Both the position numbers and the translations under genes were made by a program. DNA of 64,000 bases. Source: Atrina japonica. Taxonomy: Eukaryota; Mollusca; Bivalvia; Pterioida; Pinnidae. Under the pieces are notes generated by a model. The model made no database searches, was not told the DNA's origin, and saw only the letters and a program-made list of their open reading frames with translations. The stretch covers positions 605,001-669,000 of the forward strand of contig BROG01000230.1 of NCBI GenBank assembly GCA_030159075.1, read 5' to 3'. Below are positions 39,111 through 50,530 of this stretch, piece by piece; position 1 is the first letter of the stretch; each line of letters begins with the position of its first letter.

Positions 39111-39714
39111 GATTGGAGAAAATATATAACTTACGAATTTTACTGAAGGGGTACATTCAAGATGATACTATTTAACGTCTGCTATTGGGCCACACTCACA
39201 TATGGGACTATCAACGACAATCTTTAAAACTGGTTGCTCTTTACGTTTAAAGCTTTTCAGACGTTAGCGAGTACGTAAAAGCTCAGCGTATCTCAAGTCA
39301 ATATAATAATATGGAGACGGGATCGGGGTTTGACGTTTCAATTTAATTGATTTTGAGAGAGATAAAGGAATTTGTAAAATCCCAAATATAGGACAGTGAC
39401 GTATGCAGTATCAGTGTAAAAAACAGTCGCTGACGTAACCTCGTAGTATAAGAAACACTCGCTAGTATCATGCCTAAAAGAGAAGGTTGTCATTAAAATG
39501 TGTTGGTTCATATATAGATAACGACAAAGTGTACAAAATTAAAAAATATTTTGGATATGAGAGGATTATTGATTGTTCCTTAGGAGATTGAACTTAAAGC
39601 AGTAATAAACTTGGATATTTCAATGTTAAACACTATGCCTTTAGAATTGCCATCGCCCATAGAGAAAAAATAGAATTGACTGGACAGTAAAATGTTCCAT
39701 GTAGGGTTTATTTT
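39111..39714. other. Unique sequence
   Basis: Nothing recognised. Confidence 0.4.
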
Positions 39715-39990
39715 CCTAATAGGAAGAGTTTGACCAATTCATCGAACTAAAAAGGTTTTCTGGAACATTTACGATGGGTGTGGCATGCCAGCAGAAGACG
39801 TTGACTCCTTCTCCCAAATGTTCCATGGAAACTTCTCAGGTTCGGTGAAAATGTCAAGCTTGGTGAAAATGTCACCAGTCCATAATCAAATTGGCGAAAC
39901 GGAAGTCACTGTATATGGTCGTTTTCCAAAATACTATATAACATTTCTGAGAGCGGGATTTCATATTTTTAACAAGAGCACCGTTTTGAC
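39715..39990 (+). mobile_element. Naiad tail fragment
   Basis: TTCATCGAACTAAAAAGGTT, GTGTGGCATGCCAGCAGAAG and, further on, CTTAGTGACAATTCCAAGCG match the copy A tail in reverse order and the 33.3-kb fragment. It ends at (TA)n 40030-40048, next to the conventional PLE. Confidence 0.65.
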
Positions 39991-40123
39991 CATCAAATTT
40001 CCTTAGTGACAATTCCAAGCGTTCAACAACGTATATATATATATATATAAGAGTTCTTTGGTACAGCGTAAAAATATTTAGAAATAAACTTTTGAAAACA
40101 TCACATATACGTAAATTTGCTTT

Positions 40124-40164
40124 ATTCCGTGAGCGCTTTCGCCTTACGGCTCATCAGACAGAAT
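40124..40164 (-). ncRNA. Hammerhead ribozyme in PLE-1 downstream pseudo-LTR
   Basis: Minus strand: stem I ATTCTGT, core CTGATGA, stem II GCC-GTAA-GGC, GAAA, minimal stem III (A-U and G-C closing CG), CTC cleavage triplet, stem I ACGGAAT. Stem I pairs over 7 bp with one G-U. All invariant core bases are present. The very short stem III is usual for PLE ribozymes, which are thought to work as dimers. Predicted cut between 40131 and 40130. Confidence 0.85.
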
Positions 40165-40299
40165 ATAATGGTAGCTAAGTTATTGTCTATTATGACGTCA
40201 GGCTATGACGTCAGGCTATTACACATCGTATAATGCAGTATTGTTGTAGCATTGTTATATTCAGATACGTGCAGGTTTTGTTGCATAAAAATGTGTAAG

Positions 40300-41008
40300 T
40301 TATTTTCTATTCAGAGAAGGTTTTAAGAGTTCAATAAAATAATCTTCTTTTGCTCTGCGAAAATTTTCGTCACTGTTTTTTATTTTATAAAAGGGAAATA
40401 TTTTAAACTTCCCCTTTCCACACTCGTCCAAATATTTAGAGCACGGTGTGTTCCTGATGGAGGGGTCCCTAATTTGTTGTTTGTGTACCCGTACTCTGTC
40501 TATTAATCTACCAGTCTGTCCAATATAAAAAATCATTGCACGTTGGACATGTTGCGCAGTAGATTAAGTTGTTTGATTTGCAGTTCATGTGATCATTCGT
40601 CCGTAAAATTCGACCAGATTTTAATATTATCATGCTTCCTTCTTCGATTACGTCGCATTTTCCGCATTTCGGATCGCCGCATTTTTTGCACGTACGATGA
40701 GCTTGATGTTTCAAATTTTGCTCTCGTTAATAGGCGTTTTAGATTTGGTGGTTGGCGGCGACTATTGATTATATGAGATTCTTTAACCAGATTTTTCATA
40801 TTTGGGGATTGTTCTAAAATTGGAAAGAATCTCTTTGCCGAACTTAAAATATTGTGCTTTCGGGGATTGTAGGTAATAACAAACGGAATGTATCCCTTTT
40901 TGTTTTCTTCTTTATCCCGTGTTGCTCTAAGTTCGTTACTGGGAATGTTCAATGCATTCCTAATAGCTGAATCGATAAGGGCTTCTGGATAGTGTTGCCT
41001 TTTAAGGA
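40300..41008 (-). pseudogene. PLE-1 connector, Cys finger and C-terminal GIY-YIG endonuclease
   Basis: After TFLKRQHYPEALIDSAIRNA and a connector ending SSSYVQK, the finger reads CGDPKCGKCDVIEEG ... DHMNCKSNNLIYCATCPTC. The nuclease is ND-FYIGQTGRLIDRVRVHKQ, with Arg and His in the helix, Glu in KEDYFIELLKPSLNRK and Asn near the end. This C-terminal position is the usual PLE order, the opposite of the Naiad copies. Frameshifts lie near 40640 and 40535. Confidence 0.87.
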
Positions 41009-41009
41009 A

Positions 41010-42530
41010 GGTTTATAATTCGCACAGTCTCTTTTCCTTCATTTCCGTTTCCGAGACAATTGTGCAAATTCTTCTGGCCAAATTGAATGGTATGTTTCGC
41101 TTTGTGTGTGACGGGTGACATGACCTAAAACTCAAATACTGATGGGTATCTGTTGGTTTACAATATAGGTCTGTTTTTATTTTCTCCCCTTCCTTGATTA
41201 TGAGTATGTCTAAAAACGGAAGTTGCATTGTACTTGAATCGATTGTGAATTTAATGGATTCGTGTATGTTATTTATTGTACGGTGGAATATTTGTAATTC
41301 CTCTTCAGATTTTGTTCAGAAAATAAAACAATCGTCGAGATACCTCTTCCAATTTTCTTTTATGTATGTTGTGAAATTCATATCGAATAGGAATGGTAAC
41401 TCGTTGTATAATTTTTCCTCCAGATATCCCATAACTAAGGTTGCATACGTCGGGGCTACTTTAGTTCCCATGGCAGTTCCTTTAATTTGGAGGTAAAAAT
41501 TATTGTTGAATTGAAAATGATTGTTTTCGAGCACCAATTTTAGTCCAGATAAAATAAAATCTGGCGAGAACCGTGTTGGTATTTCGGCTTGATATTTTGC
41601 CAGCCAAAAGATTACGGCCTGTATTCCCAAATCGTGCGGAATGTTTGTATACAAGCTGGTAACATCAACACTTACCAGAATTGTATTTATTGGTACTCTC
41701 TCTGGGATGTAGTTTAGGAAATCCATGTCATCTCGTATAAAGTTCGGTACTTTTTTGCACAGAGGTTTTAATATTATATCCAATAAATTGCTCAATCTTT
41801 GCGTACTGCATGATGGACCAGCGATTATTGGCCTTAGTTTAAGATCTTCTGGTTTAGATATCTTAATGTGTGTATTCCTGCAATTCTGGATATTTTTTTG
41901 AATTTCCTTCGATTTATGTATCTTTGGCAGACCGTAGAAGTTACTGCTTTTGACCTCAAAATTAGTCAAATAATCTCTTTCATTCTTGGTGAGATTTTGA
42001 CCATAATTTTTAATTAGTTTCCCTATCTGTGACATGGTTTTCTTGTCGTCGTTTTGGGGAAGCTTCCTGTAAAAACTAGTGTCTTCAAGTTGGTCCAACA
42101 CCATTTGTTCGTAGTGAGTTGCATCCATAATTATGATAGCCCCGCCTTTGTCCGCTTCTTTTATGACGATTGATGAATCCTTTTGTAGATCTTTAATTGC
42201 ATTTTGTTGAGATTTGTTTATATTGGATTTTATGTCCGTATCTACAACATTATTATTCGCGGATTGACGTAGGCATTGGATGTATTCTTCTAAATGTTTA
42301 TCCCTGTTCAATGGAGGTTTAAATCCCTTCTTATTTCTTACTAGAGATTCGTCCTCATCATCTTGAGCTTGAAAGAATTCTCTAAGTTTTAATTTCCTAC
42401 AGAATTGTTCAGTATCTTTCACTAAATCAACTTTATCCGACATTGGTGTGGGGGTGAATTTGAGGCCATGTTCTAAAACGTTTATTTCTGTTTCTGTTAG
42501 ATTTCGTTGTGATATATTTAAAATTTTTGG
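41010..42530 (-). pseudogene. PLE-1 reverse transcriptase
   Basis: Begins with the PLE signature ILNISQRNLTETEINVLEHG + LKFTPTP upstream of the first Met. In the 375-codon frame 42443-41316: EADKGGAIIIM (about 96-106), GLPKIHK (171-177), LRPIIAGPSCST (203-214), motif A SVDVTSLYTNIP (258-269), motif B GTAMGTKVAPTYA (322-334), motif C RYLDD (367-371). It then meets TGA where PLE-2 has TGG (FIF*TKS versus FIFWTKS). Motif D follows as LPFLDILIIKEG and KTDLYCKPTDTHQYL. A second stop (TAA after RLCEL) is shared with PLE-2. Confidence 0.9.
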
Positions 42531-42703
42531 TTCCGTCCTTGTTTCTTCCGTTTTTTTTTTTTTTTTCGGATCGTTCCATATCCTAAAAAAGAATTGACAT
42601 ACGGTGGTTGTTCTTTGAAGTTCCTATTTCCGACCCTGTTATCTCCGATATTATTCCTTCTTGGTCGACTTTGGATCGGTTGCCGGTGTGGCTGTAGCTC
42701 TTG

Positions 42704-43676
42704 TTATGTGTTTACATCTTGATGGCGCGTGTCACTCATATTCTGAGGGCTCCGTCGCCTGTTTAGATTTTGGGAATCGTTGTTGTCCCGTTGATTGTAG
42801 AATCCCACTCTAGGTCTTCCTGTTCCAGTTTTTACTACTTCCGCATATGTTTTACGGGTGCGAGAACGGGATTTTGACCTTGGGCGTTTGTTTTTACGGT
42901 TAGACGTATTAAATTGTCGTTTTGGAGTTTGTGGCTTTTCTTTTACGGGTTCCTTGCCGTAGTTATCTTCGTAGTTTTTCAACCAGATTTTCTTGTTTTC
43001 TAGAATCCTGTTGGATTTTTCCTCTTCTCTGGTTGTGTCATTGTTCCAAAACTCCATCAGTTTCTCGTAGACTCTACCGCTACTACGTTTTGAAATTTCA
43101 TCTTTCATTCTGGCGTCAATTTCGGACGACTTTGCGATGAATTTTGGGGTTCTCAAGCGTAGAATTGCGATTTCGGAGTCGTATTTTTGTTGAGCAAGTG
43201 ATAATCGGATTGCCAGTTCCTCTTCCGGTTCATTATTAATCTTCTTAACTCGGAATTTTAGAGGGAAAATTGGGGTTTCCTTGCTCTTCCATGTTTCATA
43301 AATATTTGCTAAATTTTCCGTACGGATCGCATTGAAGAAAGCCTGTTTTCTGTCGTTCAGGAGTTTTGACCAGATTTTCCGCATCTGTTTTCTTTTCCTG
43401 AATGCTTCCTTTTCCAGATTGAGTTCATTCCATTCTTGTAGAATGTTATTCCGTCGGTGGTGATGGTATCGAAATATGAACACGGGGCGGTTCATCTCTA
43501 TCCGTGATTAAGCGATGTACATTCTCGTTGTACATTCGTGTTTGATTTTCAATTTCTCTTAAAGAGTTTAGGCAGGCATCGTACTTACTTCCAAGTATAG
43601 AGAGTTTCCCTGAGATTTCCTCCAGAATTTTCTCCATACCTCCTGTTGCTACGGATTTTGATCGTGTCTGTGACAT
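42704..43676 (-). pseudogene. PLE-1 N-terminal region / ORF1
   Basis: Two overlapping frames (43676-43446 and 43495-42704) look like one reading frame broken near 43480. The first contains GGMEKILEEISGKLSILGSK, helical and possibly coiled coil. The second has many Lys/Arg/Glu and a very basic segment KNKRPRSKSRSRTRKTYAEV, a likely RNA-binding region. After the stop at 42704 the same frame continues (ELQPHRQPIQSRPRRN) to a run of about 16 A at 42551-42567, where it shifts into the RT frame. No known domain recognised. Confidence 0.7.
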
Positions 43677-43787
43677 TTTCAGCCTTGTACAAGTTCCATT
43701 TATGCATAATGTAAGAGTTCTTTGGTACAGCGTAAAAATATTTAGAAATAAACTTTTGAAAACATCACATATACGTAAATTTGCTTT

Positions 43788-43828
43788 ATTCCGTGAGCGC
43801 TTTCGCCTTACGGCTCATCAGACAGAAT
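43788..43828 (-). ncRNA. Hammerhead ribozyme in PLE-1 upstream pseudo-LTR
   Basis: Identical to the motif at 40124-40164, 3664 nt away in the same orientation. Cutting at both would release a unit-length PLE RNA. Confidence 0.85.
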
Positions 43829-44052
43829 ATAATGGTAGCTAAGTTATTGTCTATTATGACGTCAGGCTATGACGTCAGGCTATGACGTCAGGCTATTACA
43901 CATCGTATAATGCAGTATTGTTGTAGCATTGCTATTTTCAGATACCTGCAGGTTTTGTTGCATAAAAATGTGTAAGTTATTTTCTATTCAGAGAAGGTTT
44001 TAAGAGTTCAATAAAATAATCTTCTTTTGCTCTGCAAAAATTTTCGTCACTG

Positions 44053-46139
44053 GATTTAAACCTCCATTGAACAGGGATAAACATTTAGAAGAATACATCC
44101 AATGCCCACGTCAATCCGCGAATAATAATGTTGTAGATACGGACATAAAATCCAATATAAACAAATCTCAACAAAATGCAATTAAAGATCTACAAAAGGA
44201 TTCATCAATCGTCATAAAAGAAGCGGACAAAGGCGGGGCTATCATAATTATGGATGCAACTCACTACGAACAAATGGTGTTGGGCCAACTTGAAGACACT
44301 AGTTTTTACAGGAAGCTTCCCCAAAACGACGACAAGAAAACCATGTCGCAGATAGGGAAACTAATTAAAAATTATGGTCAAAATCTCACCAAGAATGAAA
44401 GAGATTATTTGACTAATTTTGAGGTCAAAAGCAGTAACTTCTACGGTCTGCCAAAGATACATAAATCGAAGGAAATTCAAAAAAATATCCAGAATTGCAG
44501 GAATACACACATTAAGATATCTAAACCAGAAGATCTTAAACTAAGGCCAATTATCGCTGGTCCATCATGCAGTACGCAAAGATTGAGCAATTTATTGGAT
44601 ATAATATTAAAACCTCTGTGCAAAAAAGTACCGAACTTTATACGAGATGACATGGATTTCCTTAACTACATCCCAGAGAGAGTACCAATAAATACAATTC
44701 TGGTAAGTGTTGATGTTACCAGCTTGTATACAAACATTCCGCACGATTTGGGAATACAGGCCGTAACCTTTTGGCTGGCAAAATATCAAGCCGAAATACC
44801 AACACGGTTCTCTCGCCAGATTTTATTTTATCTGGACTAAAATTGGTGCTCGAAAACAATCATTTTCAATTCAACAATAATTTTTACCTCCAAATTAAAG
44901 GAACTGCCATGGGAACTAAAGTAGCCCCGACGTATGCAACCTTAGTTATGGGATATCTGGAGGAAAAATTATACAACGAGTTACCATTCCTATTCGATAT
45001 GAATTTCACAACATACATAAAAGAAAATTGAAAGAGGTATCTCGACGATTGTTTTATTTTCTGGACAAAATCTGAAGAGGAATTACAAATATTCCACCGT
45101 ACAATAAATAACATACACGAATCCATTAAATTCACAATCGATTCAAGTACAATGCAACTTCCGTTTTTAGACATACTCATAATCAAGGAGGGGGAGAAAA
45201 TAAAAACAGACCTATATTGTAAACCAACAGATACCCATCAGTATTTGAGTTTTAGGTCATGTCACCCGTCACACACAAAGCGAAACATACCATTCAATTT
45301 GGGCAGAAGAATTCGCACAATTGTCTCGGAAACGGAAATGAAGGAAAAGAGACTGTGCGAATTATAAACCTTCCTTAAAAGGCAACACTATCCAGAAGCC
45401 CTTATCGATTCAGCTATTAGGAATGCATTGAACATTCCCAGTAACGAACTTAGAGCAACACGGGATAGTAGTTCGGCAAAGAGATTCTTTCCAATTTTAG
45501 AACAATCCCCAAATATGAAAAATCTGGTTAACGAATGTCATATAATCAATAGTTGCCGCCAATCACCAAATCTAAAACGCCTATTAACGAGAGCAAAATT
45601 TGAAACATCAAGCTCATCGTACGTGCAAAAATGCGGCGATCCGAGATGCGGAACATGCGACGTAATCGAAGAAGGAAGCATGATAACATTAAAATCTGGT
45701 CGAATTTTACGGACGAATGATCACATGAACTGCAAATCAAACAACTTAATCTACTGCGCAACATGTCCAACGTGCAATGATTTTTATATTGGACAGACTG
45801 GTAGATTAATAGACAGAGTACGGGTACACAAACAACAAATTAGGGACCCCTCCATCAGGAACACACCGTGCTCTAAACATTTCGACGAGTGTGGAAAGGG
45901 GAAGTAGTTTAAAATATTTCTTTTTTATAAAATAAAAAACAGTGACGAAAATTTTCGCAGAGCAAAAGAAGATTATTTTATTGAACTCTTAAAACCTTCT
46001 CTGAATAGAAAATAACTTACACATTTTTTACGCAACAAAACCTGCACGTATCTGAATATAACAATGCTACAACAATACTGCATTATACGATGTGTAATAG
46101 CCTGACGTCATAGCCTGGCGTCATAATAGACAATAACTT
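44053..46139 (+). mobile_element. PLE-2: inverted 5'-truncated copy joined to PLE-1
   Basis: Starts inside the RT (GGATTTAAACCTCCATTGAA) at the point where the minus-oriented pseudo-LTR stops, so the two copies are joined head to head with at most 1-3 bp of microhomology. It runs through RT and endonuclease and ends in the 3'UTR at GACAATAACTT, before the hammerhead. Confidence 0.88.
44067..46014 (+). pseudogene. PLE-2 RT and GIY-YIG endonuclease remnant
   Basis: Nearly identical to PLE-1. Lesions: a 2-nt insertion near 44813 (TRFSRQ for TRFSPD), TGG-to-TGA before KRYLDDCFIFW (45030), the shared TAA after RLCEL (45365), loss of 24 codons after ATRD (about 45466), and TAG before FKIF (45907). 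It keeps the finger CGDPRCGTCDVIEEG and FYIGQTGRLIDRVRVHKQ, and the TGG where PLE-1 has TGA in FIFWTKS. Confidence 0.87.
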
Positions 46140-46829
46140 GTCGTTTTGGCAAAATGAACGGTATTTAATTGCCACAAATACTATTTGTCATGTGTAGTAT
46201 ATAAACTTGTTTTGACACAAGAAACTATATAGGAATATAGAAATATAAAACATCTCAGTTGTTCAGAATATATTTTACCACACCTGGAAGGGTTGGGCCA
46301 CGAGTGACCCAAGGATGTTTTGCCAGGCATTTGTGTCAACACGGATCAATAAAATACATTTTGGTGGGATCTCACTAGTTCTTAGTATTATCAGATTTCT
46401 GTAGGGATTTGTTTCTCCGAAAGAGTGTTTTTGTTTTGATCGCCATATAGTTTGACGATAGCGGGTCACCGATATGTGTCACTCTACGTCTCTAAGTCTA
46501 AATTCCATATCTCGCAACCCGAGATAAATTTCAGCGTTCTAACCGAATGCCCTCAATAATCTATTAATACTATTTTTCTTTTTTCACTTTTTCTCCTCTC
46601 TTAGCAATGAATGTTTGTCGGAAATGTTAAATATCAAAATAACTCCCACGGATTGTGACGTTAATGTTTTGTATTAGACGGCGTATCTAAGTAGGTTTTT
46701 GAAGTTTTGATGTAATTCGCCACAATTATCATTTTTTATTTCATCATTACTCTATACGTTCGTAATAACAACATGTTTTTCTTTATTAGTTTTAGAATGT
46801 CATGGGAATTTAAATTAAATTGAGTTCAT
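46140..46829. other. Unique sequence
   Basis: Nothing recognised. Confidence 0.4.
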
Positions 46830-47360
46830 CTATGAAAAAGAAAATTTTCTAATTTGGTGAACAAATAAATGAATTGTATATTGCGATATAAGTAATGTTT
46901 TGATTATACTCAATCTACCAGGTGGGGTAAGAGGAATATTGCTGCACTGTTTGATGATAGACTTTATTTTTACAAGTTTTTGTAATATTGCATTTATCAA
47001 TTCTGGATTAGTGAACATCAGTATGTACACTAAAAGGGTAAATTGGTTTGTCAATAAAGAATTACGATCTTGATTTCTGAATATTTGTACTAGTTGAATT
47101 TTAGATAGATTTATGTTTTAACAAGATATGTCATATATAGATTAACTCTGTTATTTCTTTTAGTAGCTTCCATTAGACACCTTTCTGTACCATCAAGAAT
47201 AAAAGAAGTGTCATCAGCATTCTGTACCATTTTATATTCTTTATTGTTTACATTAACGCTTTTAATTTTTTTATTGTTTTTAATTTCGATTGACAAAATA
47301 TCTACCAATAGAAGAAATGCATACCTGGGAATTGTGTTGCCTTGTCTGCAGCCACGCCTA
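46830..47360 (-). pseudogene. L1/Tx1-like LINE RT fragment
   Basis: Minus strand: CRQGNTIPRYAFLLLVDILS, then VQNADDTSFILDGTERCLMEA, then a C-terminal scrap IPLTPPGRLSIIKTLLISQY. Same family type as the 60-kb LINE (RGCRQGDPVSPYIFLLCAEI; ISQYADDTSFILDG). The catalytic box is NADD in place of YADD. Confidence 0.75.
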
Positions 47361-48130
47361 AGTAAAAGGAGCGGGAACTACACGTATAGACAACCGCCTA
47401 GCTTTCTCTGTTAGTTAGTAATGACTGCACAGAGCAACATATATCATTATGAGGTACAAGATTAAGTGGTTATTTTGAGTATAATCATTTATGAATTTGA
47501 AAAACATTTGCAACAAAACAGTGTGTTAAAAATGACTTCGTTTACATTTGTTGAAAATCAAAATGCCCCGACCCTGTAGAAACCTGTTAAATTTTGATTT
47601 GTTGAATTCTAGGCTTTATCAGCATATCTATCCATAGAACAATAGACTATATACAATATCATTGATAATTTCATACATATTCAGATAGATTAATGACTGA
47701 TTGACATACCTAGATCTCGTTCAATTTCTAGAATCTAGTTTTAAAAAGAAAGAGAACTCTGAATGGGTAATTTTGAAGGCCTACAGTGCAAACACGACTG
47801 TTGTCATAGACTGTAACCTAGACCTATAGAATCTAACTACATGTACTCGAGACGCTCGTAGCTGCCAAGTACAAACTTTATTTATATGCAATGAACAAAT
47901 AAGGCTACCCGTGAACGTTGCTAAGAAACTTGACACGGGTTCGGATATTACGGATACGGTACGTACACATGATTTTAACCCGTACACGTCGCTAGGACTT
48001 GACACGGGTTCGGATTTTACGGATACGGTACGTATACATGACTTTACCCGTACACGTCGCTAGGACTTGACACGGGTTCGGATTTTACGGATACGGTACG
48101 TACACATGATTTTAACCCGTACACGTCGCG
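47361..48130. repeat. Unique sequence ending in a ~68-bp repeat, three copies
   Basis: 47361-47930 unique. From about 47930 to 48130 the words CACGGGTTCGGAT, ACGGATACGGTACGTA and CCCGTACACGTCGC recur at 47934, 48003 and 48070. Confidence 0.8.
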
Positions 48131-48599
48131 ATGTTCAGCCTTTCTCTTAACAACAATTTTTCGTTTTATTTGATCAGGGCTGTTGTAACGTTATTATTTG
48201 GTATTGATCCTATTGACAAGGATTACAATGTATATAGATGATTGAATTGCAAAATTTATAAAGCATCATTATTATTTATGTTGAAAACTGTTCAACTTAA
48301 GAATTTATATTGGCATAGAAGTCCTTTAACTAGATTTTAATGTCTTACATATTTCTAGCTTTTTCTTAATTTTATAAACAAATCTTAATTTTAATTAGTA
48401 ATACTGACTAATGAATATATTTCAAAAGTTTAATATTGTATTGTTTGTTGTATGTTTATTGCCGTGATGATACCCAAATCTGTGGTAATTGGTCGCAATA
48501 TTATGTTTTGTTTCTTTTTTTAATTCTGGAAAACTGTATTATTTTCAATTTCTTTTTTTAACTATATATGAGAAGGTAAGGAACTATTCTTGTCGATAT

Positions 48600-50530
48600 A
48601 TTTGTTTATGATAAGTTTTCATTATCTAAAAACGTCTATTAAATATTGATTGTCAACTATATTTCGTATTGGTTTTTTATGTTTTCTGGACCAGTTTATG
48701 ACTTGGGACATGCTGACACTAGAGTCTAATATATCTCTATAGTTTCCTATCTCATGTAAATATCTTTTAATTCAGGTAGAGTTGAGAGAGCTTATGAATG
48801 AATTTAGAGACAGTAAAAACCGAAGTCCCGTGTCACAGTAGGTGTCGGCACGTTAAATAACCCTCACTGCTCAATGGCCGTAAGTGCCGAGCATAGGCAA
48901 AATTTGAAGCCTTTCACCGGCATTTGGTGACGTCCCCATATGAGTGAAAGATTTCCGAGTGGGACGTTAAACAACAAGAAACAAACCAACAATGACTGAA
49001 TTTGAGTTTAAAATGTTCAAGTCATCTTTTTCATAATTTAGCATCAATATTTCTTTTTATATCTTAACAGGCTTACCACCCGATATACATTTCACCATTA
49101 ATGTGTTTGGGTTATTCATAAATTCTTCGCCAGGATTGGGTAGTGAGTGAAGTAATGGTTCATTTGAGATATTAAATTTGAAAATTATCATTTTACCTAT
49201 GGGTGTGACATTTCTTTTGGTCCACATATTCATAATTTGTTAGCGACGTGCACGGTATATTATGAAGATTAAAATCGAAATAAATGCCCAATAAATTGAA
49301 CTCACCTTTGTTCCATTGCAATTTATATTCATGACACAATTTGTCATTTCTATACGTTTTAGCCTATCCATATAACTTGTGTTTTGATAAAGTGCCAAAT
49401 TTGATTCGATAAAATATCTTATTATAACAACTTTTCTTCATTTTTAAGTTTACTGGCTTCTTCATATGTGATTATTCAGCTTCCTGATCTGAGAGACTAG
49501 GGATATCTATATCTTTTATACTAATTTAGGTCTTTTTATACTCATTATATCTAATATAATTGGATCAGGGAGTACAACTTTGTATAACAATGTCCCACTT
49601 GATCAAGTTGTTTTCTTGTTTTGTGATTATTTTTTATTCTGTCAATATGTTTGGTATAATTTTATGAACAATAATATAATTATAGTATAATTTTCTAATC
49701 CAAATATTGGCTTTACACCATTTATTATTCGTTCAGCTCTTGGTCTGATAAGTTTGCTCTGTACTTTGGAGTCACGTAATGCCTGAAGTTTATGTTTTAT
49801 TAGTGAAGTTTTGTTATCCTTATAAACTGAGTTTTCTAATTTATTTATTTTTTTTTATTAATTGTTTTCATTTTCCTCTGTTCTCTCTTTTTACTTGAGG
49901 AGTATGATATCGTTTTATCCGAATATTCCTTAAAATTGTTTCTAGAAACAGCTGACAATGTAAGTTGTCAAATATTATATACTGTGATATTCAGTGATAG
50001 TGTTTTCACTAGTATTCTTAATACGTTCTACGTTTTGTCAGCTAAAAGTGAGTTATTTGATTTCTAAAGTGTTTTTTCTCAAACAAATTCATTAATCTTT
50101 AGTGCTATGCAAGTGGCAGGTTGGTAAGATAAAAATCCAAATCAATTCGAGAAAGTTAGAACTCTAGTAAGAAGCTAAAATTTCCGTATATTAAAATAAG
50201 ATTTAGTCTAGCTTTCGTAAATGTTTTTTTCTGCGCCAGGTATAGTTTTTAGAATTAGGTCGCTATTCATGATATGAGTCAATTAAATGTGTTTTTGTTT
50301 CAATAGTATCTAATAATATTTCTCTTGATTTTTTATTATCAATGTTAATGTAATTTAGCACGGTTCAATATTAAGTTACAATCACCATATATAACATATT
50401 TTTTATTCTTTATTATCAAAATATTTTATTGTTTCTTCAAGTAAAAAAATGTCTATGTAGATATAAGCAAATCAATGTCAAGTCTGACATAGCTTTATAC
50501 TGTAAAAGTTCTGCATCATACATGATTGTA
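48600..50530 (-). pseudogene. Decayed L1/Tx1-like LINE (endonuclease, linker, C-terminal parts)
   Basis: By eye on the minus strand: endonuclease traces YINIDNKKSREILLDTIETK and RPNSKNYTWRRK (50390-50225), linker DIDIPSLSDQEAE (about 49490), C-terminal traces LGIYFDFNLHN (about 49285) and INWSRKHKKPIRNIVDNQYL (about 48690). The central RT is missing and stops are frequent. A SINE tail interrupts it at 48815-48985. It may be the same insertion as the RT fragment at 46.8-47.4 kb, rearranged. Confidence 0.6.
48815..48985 (+). mobile_element. Molluscan-type SINE, 5' truncated
   Basis: CCCTCACTGCTCAATGGCCG, GGTGACGTCCCCATATGAGT and the terminal GGGACGTTAAACAACAAG. No tRNA head. Flanks TGAATTTAGAG and TGAATTTGAG may be an imperfect target duplication. 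Confidence 0.7.

Larger units (their letters stand above)
40049..44052 (-). mobile_element. Conventional Penelope-like element PLE-1 with pseudo-LTRs
   Basis: Minus strand: a tail end of an upstream tandem copy (44052-43712), then a complete unit: ORF1 (43676-42704), RT (about 42530-41010), Cys finger and GIY-YIG endonuclease (about 41008-40300), 3'UTR and hammerhead (40124-40164), ending at 40049. The ~340-bp terminal segment at both ends is the pseudo-LTR made by head-to-tail copies, a PLE hallmark. Cleavage site to cleavage site is 3664 nt. Coding is broken by stops and frameshifts. Confidence 0.9.

Noticed and set aside
47781..48005. 74-codon minus-strand frame
   Set aside because: It runs into the 68-bp tandem repeat and has no domain; most likely chance.
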